DNA from: Lasiosphaeria ovina
Lineage: Eukaryota; Ascomycota; Sordariomycetes; Sordariales; Lasiosphaeriaceae
DNA: 64,000 nucleotides
Assembly: GCA_033439765.1 (NCBI GenBank)
Contig: JAULSN010000010.1
Span: 868,001-932,000, forward strand
Direction of reading: 5' to 3'
This document shows, piece after piece, positions 24,213 through 36,298 of the stretch; position 1 is the first letter of the stretch; the number at the start of each line of letters is the position of its first letter. A program made the translations under genes and the position numbers. A model generated the notes under the pieces. The model had not been told where the DNA came from, ran no database searches, and was given only the letters and a program-made list of their open reading frames with translations.

Positions 24213-26688
24213 CTAGGCCCCAAGGCTAACCCGACGATTCGTAAGGCTCCTCCGGATACGATGATCTTCTTCTTCTTCCCGGTGCAATACCTCGCCAGGC
24301 AGACGTACTGCTCGGTCGAGCGCGACAGGAAGCCCACGGTGGCGACCGCGCAGCATGACTGCACATAGCACCAGCTTCGAGGCTGTCCGCCATGCGCCGC
24401 TGAAGCTGAACGAGTCCCGAGGGACACCCACGCTGATACCGACGCAACCATAGGCCGAGACGATCTCAAATATCACATTGAAGACGCTGAAGTTGACGGG
24501 GTCGGCAAGAAAATTGGCCGTTTCTATGGTCACAATGACAAGCGTTGCTAGAACTAGCCACCATATGTCGTGTGCCAGCTGGCCATGGATTTGCCTAGTT
24601 CGGGCTTTAGTGGCAATATCAAAATCAATGTGGTATGAAAGGACATAACGAACTGACTGATGAAGCTAATGCGTGACTCAGGTCGCTGTGAGGGCGGCCG
24701 GACGCCAACGCCCTGCCATGTAAAAGAACGATGCAGAGCGCGACCAATCGTAGCTGCCGGGCTGCTGTGGCCTAGCCAGGGTGTGTGTGTGGATACTAGC
24801 GGGTGGTCTGGCTGGGAACCCCTTTCGGGATCTGCCTCGGCGGCCCCGTCTTCAGCGTAGATACCAAGCGAGCGTTCTTCGTAGACGTTGGAGTGACGCA
24901 TCGTGATTACCACGGGGTAAACAGATATGTACATCATTATCACGTAGAGAACTTGAAGGCCGATATAGAGAGACGGGATAGCAACAACATAGAAGCCACC
25001 CGACCGCACAGCTGTAGAGTAATCAGTATTGTGCCAGTTTTGTATAGCGGTAGTTATGATTGTAAAAGGGTCATACCGACTGCCTGAAAGAGTCCGTCGA
25101 GCGCGCGTGATCCAGGAGGGATACTCTCAATGGCAGGGTTACCAAGGTTGAGGAGCTCGAAGGCGACCCAGTCAATACTGTTGAGCAGAACGAGCATAAA
25201 GAGCAGCCACCAAGTGGGGCGGGCTGGAAAGAGATTGGTATAAACCCGTCGAGGATATGCAATGATGAACCTAAGAGTATCCTTGAGCTCGCAAAATTCG
25301 TTCGCCCCAGTGGCCCAGGTCAGAAGCTTGAGAAGGGACCATATAATGAGCCTCAGAAAGATAGGATATGCTGTGTTTCCCGCCAGAATCATCAATCCCA
25401 TGGTCACTAGGATAAACTTGGAATTCTGGAATGGGATGATGTTGGCATCCAGCAAAGACATGCCCGAGTTGTTGAATGCAGAGGCCCCGTTGAAGACACC
25501 CAACCACCAAGGGTTGATGCCGTTTCCGAGTGGCGGTCCCGGTTGGTGGTTATTGATCCTGCGCAACAGTGTTAGCTTCTTCGCCGGGCCGAGGATTTTG
25601 ATGCTGTCAGTAGAGCAGAGGCGGATTCCCCTGGAGGCAGTATTCGGAGATCGAGAGTCGTATGCCTGAGCGGCTACGTACCAAGCGCCCAACGCAATAC
25701 AACCCAAAATCTGGAATAGGAAGAAGTACAGTGGTACAATAACAGAGAGGACTTTGAGGGCACGGTATTCGCAGCCGCCGAGGTGTTCACGCTCTTCGCG
25801 AGATAAGCCGTGAAACTGCGCGTTTCTCCCTGCTGCATGATACGAGAAGAAATGTCGCATACTGAATTCGCCCTTCTTGCTCGCCGGGTCCCCACCGTGC
25901 GCAGTGCCGTTCCTGCGCGTGAGACGGCCCCCCGAGTGATGGTGCCGAGTTGACGACGATGCTGCATTACAATGAGCCGCCGTGTTTGGGTGCGGGTTAT
26001 CTACAAAGGCGATATGGACGGGGTCAATGGATACTTGGAGGGAGGAAGTGGCAGCGGCAGCAGCAGCATCGATGTTGGCTGAAGTGGCCATTGCTGGCTC
26101 TATTCGGTCCACGTCGGCCGGAGCAGCGGGCCGGGAACGAGGGTGAGCGTCCTCGGGGGTCGTCCGATCGCCACTGCCGGATATAGATACTGGTCTCCCG
26201 GTAGCTGTGGCCGCAAGTACGGAGTCTCCTCGAAACCAGACAAACAGGCGCCGAAGACTCGGGCTGCTTGTACTGCCGGGACGGCTCGCCCGCCGCATGC
26301 GCTCGGCGTGGACCACATCGTAGAAGCGCGTTTCGAACACATGCTTACGGGCCAAGATGGTCCAGATGGAAACCCAGATGGAGCTTCCGAATATTATAAG
26401 CAGAAACAGCAACGTCTGCTGCCACGTCGTCATTTGGCTCAGATTGACCGTGTTCAGGCCGGCCTCGGTCATGGCGCTGACGACAAGGAAAAGACTATCG
26501 GTATAGCTGATGCTCCAGCTCGGGTCCGATGACAGCCAGAAAATGAGTGAGGCAATGAGGCAAACGCTGACAAAGTAGCCATAGTGCAGGGTGATAAAAT
26601 TCAGGGGCGGGAGGTAGGAGCACCCCTGGTGCTTATTCGAGACGTGATCCCACCACGACAATCCGGACGCGGTCAGCGAGGGCCTCAT
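24213..26688 (-). CDS. TRK1: TRK-family potassium transporter
   Basis: Four exons, 26688-25682, 25558-25077, 25011-24650 and 24578-24213, give 738 residues. The second intron lies inside a long open frame; removing it joins LGCIALGAW to INNHQPGPPLGNGINPWW, the normal family spacing. Four pore-loop blocks are visible: SAMTEAGLNTVN, GASAFNNSGMSLL, ILAGNTAYPIFLR and SAYGCVGISVGVP. The C-terminal LCAVMLRGRHRGLPVALD is diagnostic for TRK. A long Ala/Ser/His-rich cytoplasmic loop separates the first and second pore repeats. TRK proteins import K+ across the plasma membrane and help set membrane potential. The predicted ATG follows an Ala-rich open stretch with no upstream ATG in frame; a further 5' exon is possible. 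It ends only 236 nt from the polymerase kappa stop, a tail-to-tail pair. Confidence 0.9.
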
Positions 26689-27541
26689 CGCGGCGGCGGC
26701 GGCGGCTGGAGAGGGGCCAACGAGCTTCGTCGCAGGGCACAATCCAAGTCTTGGAGTTCCGCAACCCTATCCAAGACAAGATTCAGATATGCTCCATGAT
26801 AAGTCGAAATGGCCGGCACAGATGAACAGCATCCGTATATCCGTATGCGCGAGGTAAAGAGGTGTAGTATCCGTATCAAGAAGGAATGAATGCCAATGCT
26901 AGACGACGCTGTCGGGTTGGCACGTGCGCTGGCTCCGGCATTCAGCCTCAATGGATCTTTGAAAACCCGAGTCAGGCCGACATCCAAACTTCAAGTTAGG
27001 TTGTCTGTTAAACTAAGGTACCTTAGGTAGGTAAGAGGTACTATGTAAGGTAGGTAGGTAGGTAGGTAGTAGGTACAGCACCTTAAGTATGTTAGGTAGG
27101 CACTGCCATGGGCACACCCCGAAATTGACAGGGACGAAATCCGGATACCCTGTTGTGAACCCCGCCAGCCTTTTTTATCCCACGGTGAGCAAACAGATTG
27201 GACGATGATTACCTATCCGCACCGACTCGACGCACCTTTGCAGTTCTTGTGGACAAACTGAAGTATCAATAAGCAGGCACCTACCTTCCTATTCGTACCG
27301 TATACCTAGTATCACAGTGCCTGTCTTGAAAAGCCCGCATTGGGTTGAATTGACTGGGCGTTGGGAATAGGTATTGTATGTATGTACGGATATGTATGCG
27401 CACTACCTCGCATTGGAAGAGAGCACCCAGGACGTTCAGATCTAAGTAGTTTCCTTTACTTGAGCGCGATTCGCATCCCGTATTCCTGGCTACCGCCCCG
27501 GATGCCCAGGCGTTTACCCAGCCCGACTACAAGCAACCCAT
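26689..27541. other. Intergenic between TRK and FPR2
   Basis: Contains a tandem GGTA run (separate entry) and further AGGTACC motifs. A 100-codon minus-strand frame (26685-26987) abuts the TRK start and could be a 5' exon, but shows no conserved sequence. Confidence 0.45.
27047..27069. repeat. (GGTA)n tandem repeat
   Basis: About five consecutive GGTA units, flanked by looser AGGTAGG and AGGTACC copies from 27014 to 27100. This is part of the window-wide set of TAGGTA-type intergenic motifs. Confidence 0.8.
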
Positions 27542-28225
27542 CTAGAGCTCATTGTGCTCTTGGGTATCGTCGGTGTCGGCAATCACAGTCTTCGCCACCT
27601 CGGCAGCACCGCTCACAGCGCTAGCTATCTTCTCGGCTAGCTTTGCGCTCGTCTCCTCGGCTTTCTCGTTGGCAGCGGCCTTGGTGACGATGGACTCGGG
27701 CTTCACCACACCGTCAATTCCTACTAGCTCGGTCTCAAAAACTTTTCGACGGCTTGTTAGCAAGATGGGCAACGAAATCTTGGCAGGGGACATACTCAAG
27801 GTAGAGCCGGCAGGGATAGGCCCCATTGATCTCTGGCCGTATCCGTAACTGGGCGGAACAGTCAAGGTCCTCTTTTCGCCAATACACATATCAAGAAGTC
27901 CTTCATCCCATCCTTTAATAACCTGGCCACCGCCGAGCTTGAAACTGAATGGTGACCCGCGATCGTAGCCTGGAGTGGGGAAAGGTAGCATGTTAGCCTC
28001 TATCAACCAAAGCATCAAGGGGTCTCAGTCTAGGCACTGACTGGCATCGAATTTCTCGCCGTTGGACTGCAATGTGCCCCGGTAGTGGACATTGATCTTG
28101 TCTCCCTTCTTGGTCTTCCGGTCGCACTCGACCGGAAGCGTGACATCAACCCCGAGAGTCTCGGCAGCCAAGGCGCCGACTGCCGCCGAAGCGACTAGGG
28201 ACAACGACAAGAGAATGCGCTGCAT
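27542..28225 (-). CDS. FPR2: ER-lumen FK506-binding peptidyl-prolyl isomerase (FKBP2 type)
   Basis: Three exons, 28225-28042, 27969-27796 and 27741-27542, with introns of 72 and 54 nt, give 185 residues. [20 protein letters not shown] is a clear signal peptide. The FKBP domain reads [14 protein letters not shown], then [60 protein letters not shown] and, after the second intron, [11 protein letters not shown]. Without that intron a 17-residue insertion would break the final beta-strand, so it is included. After a charged Ala/Glu-rich helix the protein ends EHNEL, an HDEL-like ER retrieval signal. The enzyme isomerises Xaa-Pro bonds in secretory proteins; the family also binds FK506. Confidence 0.93.
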
Positions 28226-30342
28226 CGTGAAACACGTCTGCCAGAATCGTAGTAATTAGAGTTATGCGGGCGCAGATACGTGAATTGGGTGCTTGAGGTT
28301 TGATCCTATATTGGATTGAAGGAGTGTAGTTGTTTTGTGTTCGGCGCCGTGAAAGGAGACGTGTCGCAGTCTCAGTGCGGCCCAGACAGATTTGTGGAAG
28401 CAAGCTGTTTCCAACAGGGCAGTGGCCAGTTAGAACCTTGTTCCTGGCCTAGCTGACGAAATTACCCCACATCTCCAAGGTGAAGGAGGTGACGTTATAG
28501 TTTCAGTCCCTGGACAATGTATCCGTACTAGAGGTACCTAACCTAGTATCCGTACGGCCCTCCTTGGAAAACGAAAAGTACATCTAGGTTCCGCTTACCT
28601 ACCTGGGCACCTAGGTAGGTACCTAGATAGTACTTACTGGTATTTTGGGTAAGGAACAATTGATGGAAGCGCACGAATTCGCGAAAAGGGACGACTCGAA
28701 TTTGTAGATCATATATTACAGTACTAGTACCTCTTGATAAATACCGTAATACATGGTAACTCAATCTCTCCTATAATATCATTAATATCTACAACTTTCT
28801 ACAACATCTAGCGTTGCTTGGTTGCCTTAGATATCCGTAGTAGCTTGGATTTACAGGGCTTCTTGGAAGTTGAACAACGGCCTCGTTTTCGTGTTGGTTC
28901 AATGTCACCGGTAGCCTTGGGTTAAGCACAACCTCCAGAGGTCATTCGCCGGCATAGTTACCGCCTCCCTGCCTAAGGTAGGTACGGGTTGGGCAAACTA
29001 CGGAGGCAGAGAACGCTCGGTAAAGACGGTGTGTCAACGGCGATTGGCGAGCGCCAGTTACCCGATATCTCAGGTACTACCTTGCCTTAGGTCGGCCGTG
29101 GTCTTTGACCCGGAACTTAGGTAAGGAGTCAAGGCAACCGTGATTGGTTCAGAAGGTCGCAAACGACAAACTCACACCGAGAAATTCCATATCTACGCCT
29201 CATTACAATGCCTCAGTTCGCCCTACCTATCCCACTTTTCCACACTCGAACCTCTTGGGGGTTGTGGCACCCATCATTTATTGGGCTCAGGCTTCCAGGC
29301 TTTGGTGAGTCACGCGAGCCGTCAGGCGAGACAGTCAGGCTCGAGATGCACGCCCTTGGGGAAGGCAGCAGCTGCACCCTAGGTCGCTCGACAATTGTAA
29401 TTTTTAGGCAGAATTTCACCCCCAGAGCCTTTTGAACGGCCTCGTCGCGGTAGCCCAGGCATCACACAGGGTCGCATCGTGTTAGGCAGTTAGGGCCGCA
29501 CGATCCTGGCGTGCCTGGACACCGATAAATTCGTATGTGGCATTGGGAGGCTGGAGTTGTTGAGGGCGGCTTGGCGTCCTTAACACACCGGTGACCGAGT
29601 CGCCAATTTTCGTGTACAACCGTGGCCCTGAAATGGTGGTTTTTAGCCCATAACTGATCGTAGCTCTGCCACGGTCATCATATGTTGCCATTGTCGTTCC
29701 CGCCCCTACCTACCTAGCTACAAACTTACCTACCTTACCTTACCTAGTTGGCACCACTTTGTCCCTCACTGGCTTCGCTGCCTGAGAACAGGGCCCCTCC
29801 CGTCCCCCGCGCTGAGGTTCCGAATTCCAATTCACGGCCCCAGCCCCGCGACTGAGGTTCATTGACTCGGCGGCGGCGCGTTTGCACGCCCCGTGCCTCC
29901 TTTTGTTGATACAAGAGGTTCATTCCCCTGGCCATTGACTCATCTCGGTCGCTCCACTTTGTGTGTTCCTGTTCAGACAAGGGCGGGCGGCAATGGCTCC
30001 AGGACTTGCCTTGCGGTCTGCCTGGGGAACCTCACCGAGCATTGCCCGTAGTCAGTGCAAGGCGCGGCTTATCACAGATGTCACGAACCGCTTCAAACAT
30101 TTGACTATCTCATGTTGCTTCCAGGTAGCTAGGTCGAGCGATGGCTTGTGCCTACTATTAATATCTCCCATGTCTCTCCTCCTCTCTGCCACGAGACCAC
30201 ACTCTCCTCGTTGTCTACCAATTACTTGATATTATTTGCCGTCTATTGAGCTATCCTTAAGCCAGGCCAAGTTGCCAATCGCGGGAGAAGTTCAGTTTGC
30301 ATCTTTCTCGTCGTCTGCTACTCTATCCGCTATCACAAGGCA
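28226..30342. other. Long intergenic region, no gene supported
   Basis: Some 2.1 kb with several open frames of 60-90 codons (for example 29482-29691 minus and 29744-29980 minus) but no family match or splice logic. Rich in TACCTAGGTA-type motifs (28597-28630, 29703-29748). A CT-rich part near 30100-30340 may be the leader of the following small gene. Confidence 0.45.
28597..28628. repeat. Overlapping CCTAGGTAGGTACCTAG palindromes
   Basis: The stretch contains ACCTACCTGGGCACCTAGG and AGGTAGGTACCTAG, overlapping self-complementary units in non-coding DNA. The same motif recurs at 27014-27070, 29703-29748 and 33054-33076. Confidence 0.65.
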
Positions 30343-30775
30343 ATGCCCTCGCAATCCGGAAACAACGTCGTTATCTTTCATGACAACACTCGATTACGAT
30401 CGGCATATTCGACCACCTCTTCCGCCAGTCGGTCTTCAGGCTATTCGAACTTTTCATCTTCTTCGTCATATTCCTCGTCAGCCAGCTCAATGAATTCCTC
30501 AAGCGGCCATTCCTCCCGGTCTAGCACCTCCAATGAACGCTATCGTGCCGGCTCTTCTTGTAGGTCTTTGGTCTACGCCCGCCTGGTTGAATTACTCCCG
30601 ATATTAACGGACTTCTATAGCTGGGTATTACGCCAACATCAGGGAGGGCAAGGACAGGAAAGGAAACGAGGTCGTTATCATTAACCATCACCGTTCAAGC
30701 ACGGCCAAAGATGAGCCGCGGTCCTCTGACCACACGTATTCCACCGACGCGCGTTACAAAAACAGCAGTCGCTAG
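30343..30775 (+). CDS. Small Ser-rich protein of unknown function
   Basis: Two exons, 30343-30559 and 30621-30775, with a 61-nt GTAGGT...TATAG intron, give 123 residues. MPSQSGNNVVIFHDNTRLRS is followed by about 45 residues that are mostly Ser (SSSSSYSSSASSMNSSSGHS), probably disordered. After the splice the sequence changes to SGYYANIREGKDRKGNEVVI and then INHHRSSTAK, which looks folded and selected. Using the intron avoids a different, composition-poor C-terminus. I do not recognise the family. A CT-rich leader precedes the ATG, as in many highly expressed fungal genes. The change of character at the splice is the main support. Confidence 0.55.
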
Positions 30776-31934
30776 CAGGTCTTCGTAGAGAAGCCACTGA
30801 TCTTGTCTTTTTCCGTTGCATGGGTTGGCGTCTAGTCTGTTTAAGCCTTTTTTTTTCTGGAAGTATTACGAGTGCGGGCAACCGGCATGTATCACTAACA
30901 CATTTTTTACATTGCACCGAACTGGGGCGGATATCCCAGGGAGTTTAATAATCGGCGTCTGGGGCAATACTCACGGGCTCGCTAGCAGGCGTTATGTACT
31001 GGTGTTACCAACCTAGATTTTACATTACACTTAGAAAGGGCCAAGAAGAATAACTGAATTAACGATTCAAGGTACCTCGTTTTTATCTAGCCTTTATCAT
31101 TTTGATTCGAACTCTTGGGGTGGTGAAAATGTAGCTTGTGGGACCTTCGGTCCGGCATCTAGCACTTGGCCCCTTTTTCGCCCAATGGATATATACCACA
31201 GTTCGAGATCGGATTTTACATCTCAGAGGGTCATTGGCTGTGACGGCCTTGAAGACCTCATGGCGGTGTACGCTCAACGCCCTACAACGGTTGCTGGAAA
31301 TTTGACAGGGCATTTGTAATTCAGGTCGAAAAGGGGTCGCCACCCAACTTAACCGAGTCTACAAAAGCCTCTTGGTTAGATTTGAGGCGCAGTAGTCTTC
31401 GCCTGGGTTCATCAAAGGGACCAATTGAGCACGGGCAGAACTAATACGGTCTTACGACCTAAGTGGTGATTTTAGTACGCAGGTATTTAATAGGTGAAAT
31501 AATAGTGGTCTCACAATAACACTGTCGTGGTACCGTGGAGAGCTATTGGCGGCTCTTCTTGCTCCTACGTCAGAACTGTAGATGGCTTACCCTGACCTAC
31601 AATATAATGGACCATACATATCAAAAGGCAAGCATGGCACTCGAACCTCTGTCCGTTGCTATAATGGCTAGGACATCATACCAACCAGTCCCCGGCTCAA
31701 CCGACATGGAACCTAGATGGGAGTGACTACTACCTTACTGCATTCTCCCTACTGTCCCGTCTCCACGCTGCCTGTCTGGCTTCAGAGGAGATTTCCGTGA
31801 AATCCGAAAAAAAAAAATTAAATAAAAAAAAAAAAAAAAAACAAACAAACACGGGTCATCAAACATAAGGCGTGCTCAAACTTCTTTACTCCTTGTGCCC
31901 TAGTTCCCGCCCCAAGGTTTGGCTATCCCACTAA
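30776..31934. other. Intergenic, no gene supported
   Basis: 1.16 kb between the Ser-rich gene and the RPEL gene, containing an A-rich tract (31807-31842) and nothing recognisable as coding or as a tRNA. Confidence 0.45.
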
Positions 31935-32480
31935 TTAAGCGCCCCCTTCACGTTTAGCATACTCCTCCTCGATCGCCTCTTCGTACTTTTCTTCAGGCGA
32001 ACGAGGGTCCTCGCGGAGAAGACCGTCTTTAATTAAGGCCTCTGGCGCAGGCCGGTGGGAAATCTTCTCGTTCAACGAATCTGCACGCATGTTTTTCTCA
32101 AGCTGTCGTGACACGATAAACCCAGTCAGCCTGTACTGTGACAAGAAGTCATATGCTGCCGAGCGGATGCGATGCAGCGCCTTACCTCCTTCTGCTGTGC
32201 CTGAAGACCTGGTGCGGCCATCGACGCAGGGAGGATGTTCTCTGGGGAGTTTGTCAGCGCTGTTCCCCAACCCTTTATGTAAAGTACCATGCGAGAATCT
32301 CCACGCTGGCATGTGGATAACATAAACGGCAGCAAACGGACTTTCCACAAGCTCCTGCCTATCGGGTCGATGCATCAGATGGTTCTCAAGTGAATTCTTG
32401 CGAGCCGGGTCCGGCCGATTGGGTGAAATTGGCGTCTCGTCAATAGGGACGTTGCCACCAGCAATGTCCTTTTCAGCCAT
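31935..32480 (-). CDS. Small RPEL-repeat protein
   Basis: Three exons, 32480-32342, 32241-32186 and 32102-31935, with introns of 100 and 83 nt, give 120 residues. An unspliced 181-codon frame also exists, but splicing restores two RPEL-type units. The first is RKNSLENHLMHRPDRQELVE running into KNILPASMAAPGLQ; the second is LEKNMRADSLNEKISHRP followed by APEALIKDGLL. The unit consensus RPxxxEL is exact in the first copy and degenerate in the second (Ala for Glu). The C-terminus is a Glu-rich helix. RPEL motifs bind G-actin in animals (MRTF, Phactr); small fungal RPEL proteins exist but their role is unclear to me. It is divergent from RTC5 with 912 nt between starts. Confidence 0.82.
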   Translation of the reverse strand: MAEKDIAGGNVPIDETPISPNRPDPARKNSLENHLMHRPDRQELVESPFAAVYVIHMPAWRFSHGTLHKGLGNSADKLPREHPPCVDGRTRSSGTAEGGKALHRIRSAAYDFLSQYRLTGFIVSRQLEKNMRADSLNEKISHRPAPEALIKDGLLREDPRSPEEKYEEAIEEEYAKREGGA

Positions 32481-33392
32481 GATTACAGTTGATAGTAACG
32501 GTATGTGACAATGTGCTTTGAGGGTATGCCGTTGTGTTGTATGTATCTAGGGGCGTTGTGACCAACCGCGAGATGGGTGATTTATTGTCCGCCGGTAGTC
32601 TAATAGAGTTGGCGAGAAGCTCGTGAAGTTGGATGAGAGACTCCCGTCTTTATGACAGAGACCCAGCTCCAGATGTAGTGAACCAGACCACGAGCACCTG
32701 ACCCTCGCCGTCTTCCTTGTCGACCCGGCCGCGCGGGGCAACCGACATCCAATTGGGCCAGCCCACCTGCCAAGCGAGCAATGACGGAAAGCAACCAGGG
32801 TTGCGGTTGCGGCACCAAAGACGGAAGCCCCATTCCGGGAATAGTGACGCATGTCTGACAGACGATATAAGGTCGGTAACCGGCCTCCCTAGGTACTAGG
32901 TAGTTTATGTACTTCTGCAAATTCGTAGTTCCCTTGGCCTTTCTAAAAATTTGTTGAAAGTGAGACTTTTTTTTAACATACATATACTATACCTAAGCAA
33001 CTAAGGTAATTGTTGCCACTACCTAGGCACGTATCACAAAATATTGTTTGTGACTAGGTAGGTGCAGGTAGGTACGTTTTGTGCTGAGTACGCCCGTATT
33101 CGGTTCGTAGTATTTCAGTGCTCCGTACTCCGTAATAGGTAACAAAGCCATTCCTTCCTCCCCCACCACTGCCCCGCGACTTCGTCCCTCGACTGGCTTG
33201 GCAGAGGACATCCAACCAGGCACTCATCAAGGTCCAGCGTCACAGATGCAGTGCACATACGCTACCTCCTAGGGCCGTATCGCGTGTCAAGCGGAATTAT
33301 ATCTCACCACGGAAAGGAGATGGCTTGGCCCTAGCAAACCACTTCGGACCCGACACTCTATTTTGTTCTTTCTCGATTGCCATGTCGCTAGC
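32481..33392. other. Divergent spacer between the RPEL gene and RTC5
   Basis: No coding signal supported. Contains AGGTAGGTGCAGGTAGGTAC (33056-33075) and TACTCCGTAATAGG-type motifs (about 33125-33138). Confidence 0.5.
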
Positions 33393-35297
33393 ATGGGCCA
33401 AACTCAGTCAGACGAGGGGAGAGCGCCCCCCTCACACGAGAAGTTGACCAAAGAATTGGTAAAAGCCTACTTGCAGAGGTTTCGGAATCTTGAGCCTTTT
33501 CCTCTGATACTAACATTTTCGCGCATATAGGCAAACACGTTCGCCGAAAAATGCTTTACATCCCTTGAACTGATTTCCTTTAAGGACGTGTTCCGGAGCC
33601 TCGCCGACCACGAACAGAATGTCCGTTACCTCAAGGAAGACACAATTGCGCGATTCCTCGAGGTACCAGATGGGCTCGGTGCTTCTGCGGTTATCTTCCA
33701 AATGATGTCATACGTCGGCGCATTCCCATTTTTACAGGATGCACCCGCAATGTTGGGACTTGAGCAAATGGTCATGGTTATCACCATCATGACAGAAAGA
33801 TACCGAATAGTTCTGGGAAAAGGCGCAGCCGACCGGAGGAAGCTCTTGTTCCGGAGCTTGGCCGTGTACGATCGCAATATTTCCGAGGTGCCTTCCGACA
33901 TGGGAGTGGTGGAAGAGGACCATGGGTTTGGTAAACGAGAAATGGGAGTTGCCATTGATGAAGTAATAGACGGGGATGAAGACAAAATGGATGAATGCGA
34001 AGTGGACGGGCTGGTTCTCGCTGCCTTCGACTCCCTGGATTACACCGGAGCCCTTGAACACGAAGCTGGCACAACCCCGGTTCTCCTCGACGCCGTGATT
34101 CCGGCAGATAATTTTCGGAGGCTACTGCTCCTCCTTTTATTCGTCGCGCCGTTGGGGGCGCAGGATAGTCTATCGGCTTACAGCGATGATGTTTCCGGTG
34201 CCGAACTGGGGAACCTGAAAAGAGTCGCCGACTGCGTACTACGGGCATTCATTGATGTAGAGCGGTCGCCGGGAATCAAGTTCCGCCGCTTTCACACAAT
34301 CATTCCCGCCTTGATGCCATCTATCTTCGATGGACTCACGCCTCTGGTTGAGCATTTTCTGTTCTCGAAGAATCTCGACTTTCACAGCCACAAGGATGGC
34401 CCTGTTGCACCCCCGAAAACGAGCCAGCCTGTGTTGCAAGATACCGGGACTATCATGAATTCGGCTGTTTTATCCCAACTCTCCCTTTTTCTCCCTGGCT
34501 CCTCGCTATTCCGCAGAACCCGCCTTCTATACTCCGGTGGTGACGACGGCTTCAGCATGGGCAGCTTTGAGAGCAAGGTCTTCAACTGGAGGGCGCCAAC
34601 GCTTCTCCTTGTAAGCGGAACTCGTTTGCCCGACGAACCCGGCTATAAAAGTACGGGGGCGGAATATTCTTTTCTCACCACGCTACCTTCCAAGCGTTTT
34701 TCTCGAGGTAGTACAGATAAGGAGGGAAGGTTAACATTCGGCCTCTACGTCAGCCAGCCTTGGAAGCATACCCACCGAGAGTGTTTTGGCGGAGAAGACA
34801 CTTATTTGTTCCAACTCGAGCCTTTTCACGATGTTTTCCGCTCGTCAGCTTCGAATAAAGATTACGTTTCCTTCACGAAGCCATCTGCAGCAACGAGTCA
34901 CGCAGGAATATCTGTGGGCTGCCCGCCGCCTCAGGGAAGCCAGGCATACCGGCGATCGAATGTCGTTACACTGGGAGCTGTGTCCTTGGTTCTGGACGGC
35001 AGCTTTGAGTTTGGCTGCTTCACGAATAACTATACGTCGGGAGGCGGCGCGTTTCACACCAGCGTGGCTAGGAAATTTGATTTCCAAGACCGCTTCGAGG
35101 TCACAAATCTTGAAGTATGGGGTTGTGGGGGTGACGAAGAGGCCAAGCACCAAATAGAACACTGGGAATGGGAAGCAAGGGAAGCCGAGGCAAGGAGGAA
35201 GATCAACCTTGGCACTGGGGATATTGAAGCAGATCGCGCGTTGTTGGAGATGGCCGGCTTAATTGGGACGAACCGAAGCGGCGGCAGCATGGGATAA
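33393..35297 (+). CDS. RTC5: RTC5-like TLDc-domain protein
   Basis: Two exons, 33393-33458 and 33531-35297, with a 72-nt intron carrying a TACTAAC branch site, give 610 residues. The start MGQTQSDEGRAPPSHEKLTK has Gly2, a plausible N-myristoylation site as in other RTC5 proteins. TFAEKCFTSLELISFKDVF and GAFPFLQDAP are N-terminal RTC5 blocks. The TLDc domain lies in the C-terminal half: SGTRLPDEPGYKSTGAEYSF, FGLYVSQPWKH, DTYLFQLEPFHDVF, SLVLDGSFEFGCFTNNYTSG and FEVTNLEVWGCGG. TLDc proteins regulate the V-ATPase; yeast Rtc5 has been linked to V-ATPase disassembly and originally to telomere capping. The long second exon needs no further splicing. No acidic or catalytic active site is expected. 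Confidence 0.9.
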
Positions 35298-35558
35298 CTT
35301 ACAAGACACGTGAATTACGGAGCAACGCTGAGAGCCTCGCAGGAAGCACACGATGATGCGTCTGCGTTCATAATATAACAGCCGCAGTTAACGAATTGGC
35401 TAAACTATGCTGGGCCATGGCTGTGGTGTCGTGGCAGTCAAGTTCTCCAGGACTTCCAAACAAAACTCAAATAGACTACTGTTACCTATTCCCGTTCTGT
35501 TTATACATTTAAAATATCACCCAGTGATTCTTCCCTCGAGGTCCAGGAAATATCTTTC

Positions 35559-36298
35559 TCACCTTTCCGAAGGACCCGGATCACGTTTCGGTCCCTCTAC
35601 GCTATCTTCCTTATCCCCCGGTGTCTTCTTCAGGACGCCGAACCAGCCATTCAGCGGGAGAGGGCCTGTACTCCCGATCTTCTTATCCCCGCTTGCTGCT
35701 GTGGCTGGGTTATCATTCTCTTGAGTAGTATCCCTAGGCTCCTTGCTATCCTGTAGCAAAGCCATTGCTTGTGCGGCAACACCCTCTAAGCTTGACTCAG
35801 TACTTGAGCGCTCTGCTGCCCTCTGTCTTCGTCGTTCAAGCTTCTCCCTCAGCGCCCTGTCCTCCTCATCGCGGGCCTCAAGTTCTTTGATCCATTTTTT
35901 GCGTTTGTCCTCGGATTCTTGCAAGTGCTGCTGCTTCCGGAACTCCTTCTTCCTTTCTCGATCTTCGGAGTAGTAGATGCCGCCGGCAACGATGGCGACA
36001 ATTGTGAACCCTTGGGCCGCGATACGAGCTCGGAACATGCGCTGTACCTGATGGTGATCGCCGCGACGCGATGCGCGGTAGGCTCCGGTGAAGGCGGCAA
36101 CGGTGAGCAGGCACCCAATCGGGATTAGAGGCTCTCGCTTAAGTTTTTTGATGACTTGTTGAAGTCCGGACTCCTTGTAGAATTGCCTGTGGTAGTCCGA
36201 CATGAGTAGGTGAGCCGGCGATAGGAAGCACACAACAGCAGTAGTTTGAAGACTTACTCGTCATCGTCAAAGGACGAGGGCATAGACCGGTTGGACAT
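35559..36298 (-). CDS. RCF1: Respiratory supercomplex factor 1 (HIG1 domain)
   Basis: Two exons, 36298-36258 and 36186-35559, with a 71-nt intron, give 222 residues. Exon 1 encodes MSNRSMPSSFDDDE, a typical Rcf1 start, and joins in frame to QFYKESGLQQVIKKLKREPL. The HIG1 domain has two membrane helices, LIPIGCLLTVAAFTGAYRA and GFTIVAIVAGGIYYSEDR, linked by RRGDHHQVQRMFRARIAAQ, the conserved (Q/I)X3(R/H)XRX3Q-like motif. A charged coiled-coil follows (RERKKEFRKQQHLQESEDKR), then a disordered tail. Rcf1 sits in the inner mitochondrial membrane and helps assemble and modulate cytochrome c oxidase and the III2-IV2 supercomplex. It is divergent from ILV1 (565 nt apart). Confidence 0.92.

Noticed and set aside
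29482..29691. 69-codon minus-strand frame starting MATYDDRGR
   Set aside because: Isolated, with no recognisable motif or exon partner.
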